From positions 1 to 40,115 of the forward strand of contig NZ_JABAFY010000022.1 of NCBI RefSeq assembly GCF_012843875.1: 40,115 nt of DNA. The letters are read 5' to 3'. This document shows, one piece after another, positions 25,783 through 33,351 of this stretch; the stretch's first letter is position 1; every line of letters begins with the position of its first letter. A program made the translations under genes and the position numbers. A model generated the notes under the pieces. That model searched no databases, was not told where the DNA came from, and saw only the letters and a list, made by a program, of their open reading frames with translations. The DNA comes from Desulfovibrio piger. Its GTDB lineage: Bacteria; Desulfobacterota; Desulfovibrionia; Desulfovibrionales; Desulfovibrionaceae.

Positions 25783-27135
25783 ATGGCAGAACGTCTTTTC
25801 GGCACTGATGGCCTGCGTGGCCCTGTCAATATCTATCCCATGACCGTGGATGTGGCCCTGCGTCTGGGCCTGGCCGCCGGGGTGCGCTTCCGCAAAGGCT
25901 CGCACCAGCACCGCGTGGTCATCGGCAAGGATACCCGCCTGTCCGGCTACATGTTCGAGTCCGCCCTCACGGCGGGCCTGTGCGCCGCCGGCATGCACGT
26001 TATCATGACCGGCCCGCTGCCCACGCCCGCCATCTCTTTCCTTACCCGCAACATGCGGGCGGATCTGGGCGTGGTCATCTCCGCCTCGCACAACCCCTAT
26101 TCGGACAACGGCATCAAATTCTTCGACGCCGACGGCTTCAAACTGCCTGACGAGGTGGAGAACGAGATCTCGGCCATGGTGCTCGATCCCGACATGCGCT
26201 GGCCCTATCCCGATTCCAACCGGGTCGGCCGCGCCAGCAAGATCGAAGACGCCGGCGGCCGCTACATCGTGTACACCAAGAGCTGTTTCCCGGCCCATCT
26301 GACCCTGTCCGGCCTGCGCATCGTCATCGACTGCGCCAACGGTGCGGCCTACAAGGTGGCCCCACTGGCCCTGGAAGAACTGGGGGCGGAAGTCTTCCGC
26401 CTGGGGACCAGCCCCAACGGGACCAATATCAACGACCACTGCGGTTCCCTGCATCCCGAGACCCTGGCCGCCAAGGTGCGCGAAGTGCGCGCGGACGTGG
26501 GCCTGGCCCTGGACGGCGACGCCGACCGCCTCATCGTGGTGGATGAAAAGGGCAATGTCCTGGACGGCGACCAGCTCATGGCCCTGGGGGCCCAGGCCAT
26601 GATGGAGCGGGGCGAACTGCCCGGCAACATGCTGGTGGCCACGGCCATGAGCAACCTGGCGCTTGAGATCTTCATGAAGGAACGCGCCGGTACGCTGCTG
26701 CGCACCAAGGTGGGCGACCGTTACGTCATGGAAGCCATGCGCAAGACCGGCGCCATGCTGGGCGGCGAGCAGTCCGGGCACCTCATCTACCGCCAGTACA
26801 GCACCACCGGTGACGGTCTGCTGGCGGCCCTGCAGCTGCTGCGCATCGTGCGCGAGAAGGAAAAACCCCTGTCCGAGCTGGCGGGCCTGCTGCACCTCTT
26901 CCCCCAGAAGCTCATCAACGTGCGGGTGGAAAAAAAGCTGCCCTTCGAGGAGCGCCCCGCCATCGGCAAGGCCGTGGCCGATGTGGAAAAGGCCCTGGCC
27001 GGTCGTGGCCGCGTGCTGCTGCGTTACTCCGGTACCGAGGCCCTGTGCCGCGTCATGGTCGAGGCCGAAGATGAAGACAAGGTCGTCCGCTACGCGCGCG
27101 ATCTGGCCGATGTGGTGAGCCGCGAACTTCGCTAG
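25783..27135 (+). CDS. glmM: Phosphoglucosamine mutase
   Basis: GlmM converts glucosamine-6-phosphate to glucosamine-1-phosphate for UDP-GlcNAc and thus peptidoglycan and LPS. The 450-residue product has the active-site serine loop [11 protein letters not shown] (phospho-Ser102), the metal loop DGDADR (about residue 243), the sugar loop GGEQSGH and the phosphate loop RYSGTEA (about 413). AAGGAG precedes ATG 25783. In several bacteria GlmM binds and inhibits CdaA; the shared operon fits this, but the interaction here is inferred. Confidence 0.97.
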   Translation: MAERLFGTDGLRGPVNIYPMTVDVALRLGLAAGVRFRKGSHQHRVVIGKDTRLSGYMFESALTAGLCAAGMHVIMTGPLPTPAISFLTRNMRADLGVVISASHNPYSDNGIKFFDADGFKLPDEVENEISAMVLDPDMRWPYPDSNRVGRASKIEDAGGRYIVYTKSCFPAHLTLSGLRIVIDCANGAAYKVAPLALEELGAEVFRLGTSPNGTNINDHCGSLHPETLAAKVREVRADVGLALDGDADRLIVVDEKGNVLDGDQLMALGAQAMMERGELPGNMLVATAMSNLALEIFMKERAGTLLRTKVGDRYVMEAMRKTGAMLGGEQSGHLIYRQYSTTGDGLLAALQLLRIVREKEKPLSELAGLLHLFPQKLINVRVEKKLPFEERPAIGKAVADVEKALAGRGRVLLRYSGTEALCRVMVEAEDEDKVVRYARDLADVVSRELR

Positions 27136-27261
27136 TTTTTGTCCTCTCCCCGGAGGAGCTGATTCGTTCCGGGAGCTGCCGCGGCAGACCCGCGACATAC
27201 TTTCGTCAAGAACCATGTCCCAGGTACGGCCCGTGACGGGTGTGCCATGATGGAGGAGAAC

Positions 27262-28134
27262 ATGAAGGATATTCGTAAGGTTGTTATCCCTGTGGCCGGC
27301 TGGGGGACCCGTTCCTTGCCCGCAACCAAGAATATTCCCAAGGAAATGTTGCCCATCTACAACAAGCCTGTCATCCAGTACGTTGTGGAAGAGGCCCAGC
27401 GTGCCCATATCAAGGACGTGATCTTCGTCACCAACCGCGACAAGAACGTCATCGAAGATCATTTCGACCATAACCTTCAGCTCGAGGACCTGCTGGAGCG
27501 TTCCGGCAAGCTGGACAAGCTGGAAGAAGTGCGCCGCGTGGCGGAGATGGTCAACATCCTTTCCGTGCGCCAGAAGCGCCAGCTGGGCCTGGGCCATGCC
27601 GTGCTGTGCGCGCGTGAACTGGTGGGCGACGAGCCCTTTGCCGTCATGGTGGGCGACGACCTGATGTTCAGCGGCGTGCCCGGCATCGGCCAGCTCATCG
27701 AAGTGGCCATGGCCGAAAAGATGCCCGTCATCGGCGTCATGGAAGTGCCGTGGGAAAAGGTGAGCCGTTACGGCATCATCGACGGCGAGGAAGTGGCCCC
27801 CGGCGTGTACCGCGTGCGGGACATGGTGGAAAAGCCCAAGCGCGAGGACGCGCCTTCCCGCATGGCCATCGTGGGGCGCTATGTGCTGACCCCGGACATC
27901 TTCGACTATCTGGAAAAGGTCAAACCGGGCCACGGCGGCGAGATCCAGCTCACCGACGCCCTGCAGGCCATGGCCAAGGACCGCGGCATGATGGCCGTGC
28001 GTATGGCCGGCATGCGTTTCGATGCCGGTGACTGGGCCGAGTTCCTGAGCGCCAACATCTACTTCGCCCTGCAGGATGAATCCCTGCGTTACGAACTGCT
28101 GGGGCTGCTCAAGAACTTCGTGCAGTTCAAGTAA
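27262..28134 (+). CDS. galU: UTP-glucose-1-phosphate uridylyltransferase
   Basis: GalU makes UDP-glucose from UTP and glucose-1-phosphate, a precursor for LPS core and exopolysaccharide. The 290-residue product has VVIPVAGWGTRSLPATKNIP followed by KEMLPIYNKPVIQYVVEEA (nucleotide site and catalytic Lys), VMVGDDLMF and the sugar-binding VKPGHGGEIQLTDAL. ATG 27262 follows GGAGGAG (27252-27258). An ATG five codons earlier overlaps this site and is less likely. It sits 126 bases after glmM, so UDP-sugar genes are grouped; a strong terminator ends the run. Confidence 0.96.
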   Translation: MKDIRKVVIPVAGWGTRSLPATKNIPKEMLPIYNKPVIQYVVEEAQRAHIKDVIFVTNRDKNVIEDHFDHNLQLEDLLERSGKLDKLEEVRRVAEMVNILSVRQKRQLGLGHAVLCARELVGDEPFAVMVGDDLMFSGVPGIGQLIEVAMAEKMPVIGVMEVPWEKVSRYGIIDGEEVAPGVYRVRDMVEKPKREDAPSRMAIVGRYVLTPDIFDYLEKVKPGHGGEIQLTDALQAMAKDRGMMAVRMAGMRFDAGDWAEFLSANIYFALQDESLRYELLGLLKNFVQFK

Positions 28135-28156
28135 ACATCGATATCTGCAAGATCCC

Positions 28157-28195
28157 AAGGTCGTTGTCATTCCGGTGGCAACGACCTTTCTTTTT
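28157..28195 (+). terminator. Rho-independent terminator after galU
   Basis: AAGGTCGTTG (28157-28166) pairs perfectly with CAACGACCTT (28179-28188), followed by TCTTTTT. Confidence 0.92.
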
Positions 28196-28330
28196 CATGG
28201 CGGCTCTTCCGGCTTGCAGTATGGGGAAAAAAAAGGCAGAATCTCACAAGCGTCCACAGAGGATAGAGGGCAGGGATGCCCGCATGGCGGCAGCAGGCGC
28301 GAAAGGCCTGGTCTTCCCGTTCGCCATATG

Positions 28331-28359
28331 TTGACAGAACAACGCGAAAAAACTACATC
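28331..28359 (+). promoter_or_regulatory. Candidate promoter of the DnaA-like gene
   Basis: A perfect TTGACA (28331-28336), 17 bases, then TACATC (28354-28359). The start would be near 28366. Confidence 0.45.
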
Positions 28360-28479
28360 CTTGCGGGCGCTTCGCCGAAAGACGGACGGCGACATCGCAA
28401 CAGCACCAACGGGGCGAGACATTTTTGAGCGGGCATGGCTGACCATGACCCGCGTACCGGCATTTTTCATGGGCGGGCA

Positions 28480-30012
28480 ATGACAGGCATGCAAGAGCAG
28501 TGGCAGAAGATCTCTGAAAATTTGAGGGGTGTCCTCAATCCCGGTATCTTCAAGGTGTGGATCCATCCCCTGGATGCCCATATCGAGGGGAACAGCCTGT
28601 GCCTTGCCGCACCCAGCGAATATGTGGCCCGCTGGCTGCGTGACCGCATGCAGGATACGTTGCGCTCCGCTGCCGCGCCCGTGTTGCAGGTGGCGCCGGA
28701 GAACATCGATATCCGTATCTCCTGTCAGGGTGCTGCTCCCGCTCCTGCCGCGCCCGCTGCCCCTGCCGCCGTTGCTGCGGCTCCTCTCGCCGCGCCCGTG
28801 GCGCAGCCCGTGCATGAGGCGCCCGCAACGCCTCTCCATACGGCGCCTTCCCGTCCGTCCCAGCCCCTCTGGCAGCCCAGCCAGTGTTCCCTGCCTCTGC
28901 CTGCCCCCACGTTGCGCCCCCGTACCCGTCAGCGCTGGCGCTTCAGTTTCGACGATTTCGTGGTCGGCCCCTGCAACGCCATGGCCGTAGCTGCGGCCAA
29001 GGACATCTGCCATGACGGCGGCTGTGTGGAGACGCTGTTCGTCAGCTCGGCCTCCGGCCTGGGCAAGACCCACATCATGCAGTCCGTGGGCCGTGCCGTG
29101 CAGGAGCAGGGCGGTCAGGCCCGTCTGGCCTACCTTTCCGCCGAGGATCTGGCGTCGCGCTATGTGGCTGCCCTGCGCAGCAACGATGTGGAGAGCTTTC
29201 GCGCCCGTCTGCGCGATCTGGACGTGCTCCTGCTGGAAGACGTGCATTTCCTCCAGGGCAAGGAAAAGATGCAGGACATGGTCCTGACCGTCATCAAGAG
29301 CCTGCAGGATCGCGGCGGCCGCGCCATCTTCACCAGCAGCTTTTCTCCGCGCGAGCTGGAAAAACTGGACAGCCAGCTGGTCTCCCATTTCTGCTCCGGC
29401 ATCGTGTCGCCTCTGGAGCGGCCCGATACGGAAATGTGCCGCCATATCCTGGAACGCAAAGCCAAGAGCTTTCAGGTGCTGCTGCCTGACGAGGTCTGTG
29501 ATCTGCTGGCCGGGCGCCTGCAGGGCGACGTGCGCCAGCTGGAATCCTGCCTCAAAAGTCTGGTGTTCAAGGCGCGCATGCTCAATTGCGGGCTCAATCC
29601 CGAGCTGGCGCTGGAAGTGCTGCAGCAGTACGCCACCGTGGACTGTGGCCCGGACTTCGCCTCCATCGTGCGCCTGGTCTGCGAGAGCTACGGCCTCAAC
29701 GAACGCCAGCTGGCATCCCGTTCGCACAAACAGCAGTACGTGCTGGCCCGCAATACCATCTATTATCTGGCCCGCAAGCATACGGACATGTCCCTCAAGG
29801 AGATCGGCGAGCGCTTCAACCGCCGTCACTCCACGGTCATCAAGGGCATCACGTCCCTGGAACGCGAGATCGCCAATGAGTCCAGGGTCGGCCGCCAGAT
29901 CTCCCGTGCTGTGGAGCTCATCGAACGCAATGCGGGCATCCGGCCCGAGATGAGCCTGGCAGGCAAGGTCCCTGCGGCCCGTCATGCGGCCCCCAGCCTG
30001 CTTTCCCTGTAA
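28480..30012 (+). CDS. DnaA-like protein (DnaA paralogue)
   Basis: A 510-residue DnaA homologue, but probably not the main initiator. Domain I (EQWQKISENLRGVLNPGIFKV) is followed by an Ala/Pro-rich linker (residues about 85-140). The AAA+ domain has SGLGKTH (about 190), LLLEDVHFLQGKEKMQ as Walker B and sensor II in GDVRQLESCL. Domain IV has MSLKEIGERFNRRHSTVIKG. The box VII region reads LDSQLVSHFCSGI, where E. coli has Arg281 and the arginine finger Arg285; here these are Gln and His (about residue 303). The DnaA-box signature GRDHTTV is RRHSTV. No dnaN, gyrB or origin lies nearby. Desulfovibrio genomes are known to carry a second dnaA gene. Starts at 28435 or 28489 are also possible. Confidence 0.88.
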   Translation: MTGMQEQWQKISENLRGVLNPGIFKVWIHPLDAHIEGNSLCLAAPSEYVARWLRDRMQDTLRSAAAPVLQVAPENIDIRISCQGAAPAPAAPAAPAAVAAAPLAAPVAQPVHEAPATPLHTAPSRPSQPLWQPSQCSLPLPAPTLRPRTRQRWRFSFDDFVVGPCNAMAVAAAKDICHDGGCVETLFVSSASGLGKTHIMQSVGRAVQEQGGQARLAYLSAEDLASRYVAALRSNDVESFRARLRDLDVLLLEDVHFLQGKEKMQDMVLTVIKSLQDRGGRAIFTSSFSPRELEKLDSQLVSHFCSGIVSPLERPDTEMCRHILERKAKSFQVLLPDEVCDLLAGRLQGDVRQLESCLKSLVFKARMLNCGLNPELALEVLQQYATVDCGPDFASIVRLVCESYGLNERQLASRSHKQQYVLARNTIYYLARKHTDMSLKEIGERFNRRHSTVIKGITSLEREIANESRVGRQISRAVELIERNAGIRPEMSLAGKVPAARHAAPSLLSL

Positions 30013-30033
30013 ACGATACGCCTGATTTTTGCG

Positions 30034-30067
30034 AAGGGAGGACATCCGCGGAGGTCCTCCCTTTTTT
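30034..30067 (+). terminator. Rho-independent terminator after the DnaA-like gene
   Basis: AAGGGAGGAC (30034-30043) pairs with GTCCTCCCTT (30054-30063); the T-run continues to 30067. Confidence 0.92.
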
Positions 30068-30331
30068 GTTGCCTGCGGGAAGGGGCAGCCGGTGCCGTCA
30101 GGCCCTATCCCTGCCCATTGCTGCTGCGGCTCTGGCTCACCTGATACGGGGAAGGGCAGGGGGGATGCCGAGGGCGCTTTGCCGGACACGGTGCGGTCAT
30201 CGCTCCCGGGGCTGTGTCACGATGTTTTCGGCTCTGGAACGGGCAGGAATCCTGCCTGGATGGCGTGGCTCTTTTCGTATTTCTGCTGCTCAGACAGCGC
30301 TGTGGCTGCGTCCTCCGTTCTGGGGCGATGT

Positions 30332-30392
30332 CCCTTTGTTGCATTCCTCTTCCGTCCACTCCGGGGAATATTTCCCCTTTGTTGCATTCCTC
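30332..30392. repeat. 18-bp direct repeat flanking a palindrome
   Basis: CCCTTTGTTGCATTCCTC occurs exactly at 30332-30349 and again at 30375-30392. Between and partly overlapping the second copy is GGGGAA-TAT-TTCCCC (30363-30377). The period is 43 bases, about four helical turns. Confidence 0.7.
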
Positions 30393-30426
30393 GGTGCGCT
30401 GCAGGGACCTGTGGAAGGTCGTCCGT

Positions 30427-30464
30427 AAACAAAAAGGGCCACCCGCACGGAGCAGGTGGCCCTT
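30427..30464 (-). terminator. Rho-independent terminator after the EF-G-like gene
   Basis: AAGGGCCACC (30434-30443) pairs with GGTGGCCCTT (30455-30464). On the - strand TTTTTGTTTAC follows. Confidence 0.9.
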
Positions 30465-30488
30465 GATCAGCAGGAGAGAGGCTGGGGC

Positions 30489-32552
30489 TTATTCGCCGGC
30501 CACGGCCTTCTGGTGTTCAGCGATGACCTTGTCGGCCACAGGCTGGGGAGCTTCTTCATAGTGGGCGAATTCCATGGTGAAGAAGCCCTGACCGGCCGTC
30601 ATGGAGCGCAGGTCGGGAGCGTAGCGCAGCACTTCGCTCATGGGCACGTGGGCCTTGATCTCGGTGACACCGGCGGCGGAGTCGGAGCCCAGCACCTTGC
30701 CGCGACGCGAGGAAAGGTCGCCGATGACGTCGCCCATGCATTCGTCAGGCACGGAGACGGTCAGCAGCACGATGGGTTCCAGCAGCACGGGCTTGAGGCT
30801 TTCCATGGCTTTCTTGAAGGCCAGGGAGCCGGCCACCTTGAAGGCCATTTCCGATGAGTCCACGGTGTGGTAGCTGCCGTCGTAGACCTTGACGCGGAAG
30901 TCCACCACCTGACAACCGGCCAGGAAACCGCGGGCGGCCGCTTCCTGGATGCCCTTGTCGATGGCGGGGATGTACTGGCGGGGGATCACGCCGCCCACGA
31001 TGGCGTCTTCGAAGACATAGCCGGAACCGCGGGGCAGGCCTTCCATCTCGATCCAGCAGTCACCGAACTGGCCGCGGCCGCCGGACTGCTTCTTGTGACG
31101 GCCCTGCACCTGCACCTTGCCGCGCACGGTCTCACGATAGGGCACCTTGGGCGTCTTGAGGATGATGTCCACCTTGAAGCGGCGTTTTGCCTTTTCCACC
31201 GAAAGTTCGATGTGCAGCTGGCCCATACCGGAAAGCAGGATGTCGCCGTTTTCTTCGTCGCGGGCCAGACGCAGGGTGACGTCTTCGTCCAGCAGACGCT
31301 GGATGGCGGAGTAGACCTTGTCTTCATCGCCCTTTTCCTTGGGAGCCAGCGCGTAGGTGATGAGCTGCGGCGGCAGCTTGGGCATGGGCAGGGCAAAGGG
31401 CTGCTTTTCGTCACACAGGCTGTCGCCGGTGCGGGTGTTCTTCAGTTTGGCCACGGCCACGATGGCGCCGGGGCCCACGGGTTCCTTGCAGGGGGTCTGG
31501 GTCTTGCCGGTCAGGAAGAGCAGGCTGCCCAGGCGTTCGTTTTCACCGCTGCGCATGTTCTTGAGGGTGGCATCGCCATTGATGGTGCCGGAGAGGATGC
31601 GCACCAGCGAAAGCTGGCCGGAGAAGGGGTCGGCCAGGGTCTTGAAGACGAAACCGGCCACGGGGGCGTCGGGGTCGGGCTTGCGTTCCTGGCCCAGGGC
31701 GTCCACGAAGGCGGGGCGCTCGGAAGCGGCGGGCAGCAGGGCCTGGATGGCTTCCAGCACGGCCACGCCCCCCTTGTTTTCCAGGGAAGAGCAGACCAGC
31801 ACGGGGCAGAGCTCACCGGCCACGGTACCCTTGCGCAGACCGACCTGCAGGTCTTCCAGAGACAGGCTGCCTTCTTCCAGGTATTTTTCCATGAGCTCTT
31901 CATCGCTTTCGGCGATGTTTTCCACGGTCAGGTCGTGGAGCAGGCTCACGTCGTCGGCCACATCGGCGGGCACATCGCATTCGCTGACAGCGCCGTCAGC
32001 GCCAAAGGTGTAGGCCTTGCCGGTCAGCACGTCCACATAGCCGGTAAAGGCCTCGCCTTCACGGATGGGCACCTGCAGCGCCACAGCCTTGACACCCAGG
32101 GTGGACAGGCCGTCGAAGGCCATCTGGAAGTCGGCGCGGTCGCGATCCATCTTGTTGATGACGAAGATGGCGGGCAGGTTTTCGGCGCGGGTGAGGTTCC
32201 AGAATTTTTTGGTCAGGGGGCGCACGCCATCCACGGCGTCCAGCACGAAGACGACGCCGTCCACGCCCTTGAGCAGGCATTCCATGTCGCCGGTAAAGTT
32301 TCCGTCACCCGGGATATCCAGCATGAAGTGGCGATTCTTGTTCCAGAGGCAGGTAGCCACCGCAGGCTGGATGGAGCCGCGACGACGTACTTCTTCCGGT
32401 TCATAGTCGAGGCAGGTGGTACCGTCTTCGATGGCGCCCATGCGGGTCAGAGCGCCGCTATTGAAGAGGAGCATCTCGGCCAGCGACGTTTTGCCGCAGC
32501 CGCCGGTGCCTACAAGTGCGTAAGTACGTTGGGTATCCACGGGGTTGGACAT
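30489..32552 (-). CDS. Elongation factor G-like GTPase (EF-G paralogue)
   Basis: A 687-residue five-domain translation GTPase related to EF-G. The P-loop is GTGGCGKTS (residues 15-23), G4 is NKMD (133-136), domain IV has KKQSGGRGQFGDCWIEMEG, and the EF-G C-terminal domain is present (MGDVIGDLSSRRGKVLGSD, VPMSEVLRYAPDLRSMTAGQ). Two key residues of EF-G are changed: the switch I GITI is GSIQ (59-62), so the Mg-binding Thr is missing, and the switch II DTPGHVDF is DIPGDGNF (79-86), so the catalytic His is Asp83. It is therefore not the main EF-G and may hydrolyse GTP slowly or act elsewhere. AAGGGAG precedes ATG 32552. No rpsL/rpsG/tuf neighbours are present. Confidence 0.9.
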   Translation of the reverse strand: MSNPVDTQRTYALVGTGGCGKTSLAEMLLFNSGALTRMGAIEDGTTCLDYEPEEVRRRGSIQPAVATCLWNKNRHFMLDIPGDGNFTGDMECLLKGVDGVVFVLDAVDGVRPLTKKFWNLTRAENLPAIFVINKMDRDRADFQMAFDGLSTLGVKAVALQVPIREGEAFTGYVDVLTGKAYTFGADGAVSECDVPADVADDVSLLHDLTVENIAESDEELMEKYLEEGSLSLEDLQVGLRKGTVAGELCPVLVCSSLENKGGVAVLEAIQALLPAASERPAFVDALGQERKPDPDAPVAGFVFKTLADPFSGQLSLVRILSGTINGDATLKNMRSGENERLGSLLFLTGKTQTPCKEPVGPGAIVAVAKLKNTRTGDSLCDEKQPFALPMPKLPPQLITYALAPKEKGDEDKVYSAIQRLLDEDVTLRLARDEENGDILLSGMGQLHIELSVEKAKRRFKVDIILKTPKVPYRETVRGKVQVQGRHKKQSGGRGQFGDCWIEMEGLPRGSGYVFEDAIVGGVIPRQYIPAIDKGIQEAAARGFLAGCQVVDFRVKVYDGSYHTVDSSEMAFKVAGSLAFKKAMESLKPVLLEPIVLLTVSVPDECMGDVIGDLSSRRGKVLGSDSAAGVTEIKAHVPMSEVLRYAPDLRSMTAGQGFFTMEFAHYEEAPQPVADKVIAEHQKAVAGE

Positions 32553-32693
32553 GCTAAAACTCCCTTAGTAAGCGATATGGCGAGCCCGGGGCCGCCGGAT
32601 TTACGAGGGCAACGTGCGACCTTTCACACGGTAGTAATAAAACCATAGCCCGACATGGCCAAAAAGGGAAGTGCCCCAACTTTTTTGCTCAAC

Positions 32694-32721
32694 TTGACAT
32701 CTGCGCCCGGAAAGACAAAAT
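32694..32721 (+). promoter_or_regulatory. Orphan sigma70-like promoter
   Basis: A perfect TTGACA (32694-32699), 16 bases, then CAAAAT (32716-32721). No + strand gene follows before the terminator at 32876-32905, so a transcript of about 175 nt would be noncoding. Confidence 0.4.
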
Positions 32722-32875
32722 AGATGGCTGCTTGTGCAAGAATGGGGACAGGCACCTCCCCGGGAGCCTGAAAATCCGTGCCCGGTACGAGTCCTCCGCG
32801 TCCCTGCCGTGGCGTGCGGATGGGCACACGGCAGAAAATAATAAAAAATGTTGTGAAAAATTTTTCCAATGCCAT

Positions 32876-32905
32876 AAAAAAAGCCGGGATGTCCCCGGCT
32901 TTTTT
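32876..32905. terminator. Bidirectional Rho-independent terminator
   Basis: GCCGGG (32883-32888) and CCCGGC (32894-32899) form the stem, with seven A before it and six T after it. It ends the thioesterase transcript on the - strand and would also stop + strand transcripts. Confidence 0.88.
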
Positions 32906-32928
32906 CGTGTTCGGCTGTCAGGCCGCCG

Positions 32929-33351
32929 CTATTTCAGGTTGCCCAGAAGATCGCGCAGCCAGTCCGGCACGGCCACAGGACGTCCCTGACGGTTCACCAG
33001 GGCGTGCTGGGTGCTGCCCGTGGCCAGCAGGCGCGTCTTGTCCTCGTTCCACATCTCGTATACAAAGCGCATGGACGCGCGGCCCCATTCGCTGATGGCC
33101 GTGTGGACCTGCACCAGATCGTCATAGCGGGCCGGGGAACGGTAACGGCACTGGGCCTCGCGGACGGGCAGGATGATGTCCTTTTCCTCCACATCACGGT
33201 AGCTCATGCCGCAGGCGCGGATGAATTCGCTGCGCGCCCTCTCGAAGATGTGGAGATACTCCGCATAATACAGAACGCCCATGGTATCTGTTTCACCGTA
33301 GGAGATCCGGTGGGTGAACCAGATGGCCGGGGAAGGAAAATCGTCATGCAT
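32929..33351 (-). CDS. Acyl-CoA thioesterase, YbgC/4-hydroxybenzoyl-CoA thioesterase family
   Basis: A 140-residue hot-dog-fold thioesterase that hydrolyses acyl-CoA esters. The family active-site region is clear: ISYGETDTMGVLYYAEYLHI followed by FERARSEFIR, with the catalytic Asp in ETD. The central LPVREAQCRYRSPARYDDLV also fits. AAGGAG seven bases before ATG 33351 supports this start, although the frame stays open far upstream. The start codon overlaps the mltA start on the other strand within ATGCAT. Tol-Pal genes, the usual ybgC neighbours, are not in view, so the physiological substrate is unknown. Confidence 0.92.
   Translation of the reverse strand: MHDDFPSPAIWFTHRISYGETDTMGVLYYAEYLHIFERARSEFIRACGMSYRDVEEKDIILPVREAQCRYRSPARYDDLVQVHTAISEWGRASMRFVYEMWNEDKTRLLATGSTQHALVNRQGRPVAVPDWLRDLLGNLK

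Larger units (their letters stand above)
28135..28479. other. Intergenic region between galU and the DnaA-like gene
   Basis: About 345 bases. It holds the galU terminator and a TTGACA promoter candidate. No cluster of DnaA boxes or AT-rich 13-mers was seen, which speaks against a replication origin here. The start of the next gene could extend to 28435. Confidence 0.55.
30013..30488. other. Intergenic region between convergent DnaA-like and EF-G-like genes
   Basis: About 475 bases closed by a terminator on each side (30034-30067 for +, 30427-30464 for -). Between them lies a repeat-palindrome-repeat element at 30332-30392. No plausible gene was seen; the open frames have no family features. 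Confidence 0.6.
32553..32928. other. Intergenic region between EF-G-like and thioesterase genes
   Basis: About 376 bases. The EF-G-like gene starts at one side and the thioesterase ends at the other. The region holds a + strand promoter candidate (32694-32721), paired segments (CTCC/GGAG at 32754-32764; GTGCCC/GGGCAC at 32778-32827) and a two-way terminator (32876-32905). No protein-coding gene is convincing. Confidence 0.55.

Noticed and set aside
28135..28480. Chromosomal origin upstream of the DnaA-like gene
   Set aside because: No cluster of TTATCCACA-like boxes, no AT-rich unwinding region and no dnaN or gyrB nearby.
30029..30466. 145-residue frame between the DnaA-like and EF-G-like genes
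   Set aside because: It starts inside a terminator, passes through the repeat element and shows no family features.
32624..32875. 83-residue frame on the - strand upstream of the EF-G-like gene
   Set aside because: No ribosome-binding site or recognisable motif. It overlaps the leader of the EF-G-like gene and the paired RNA-like segments.
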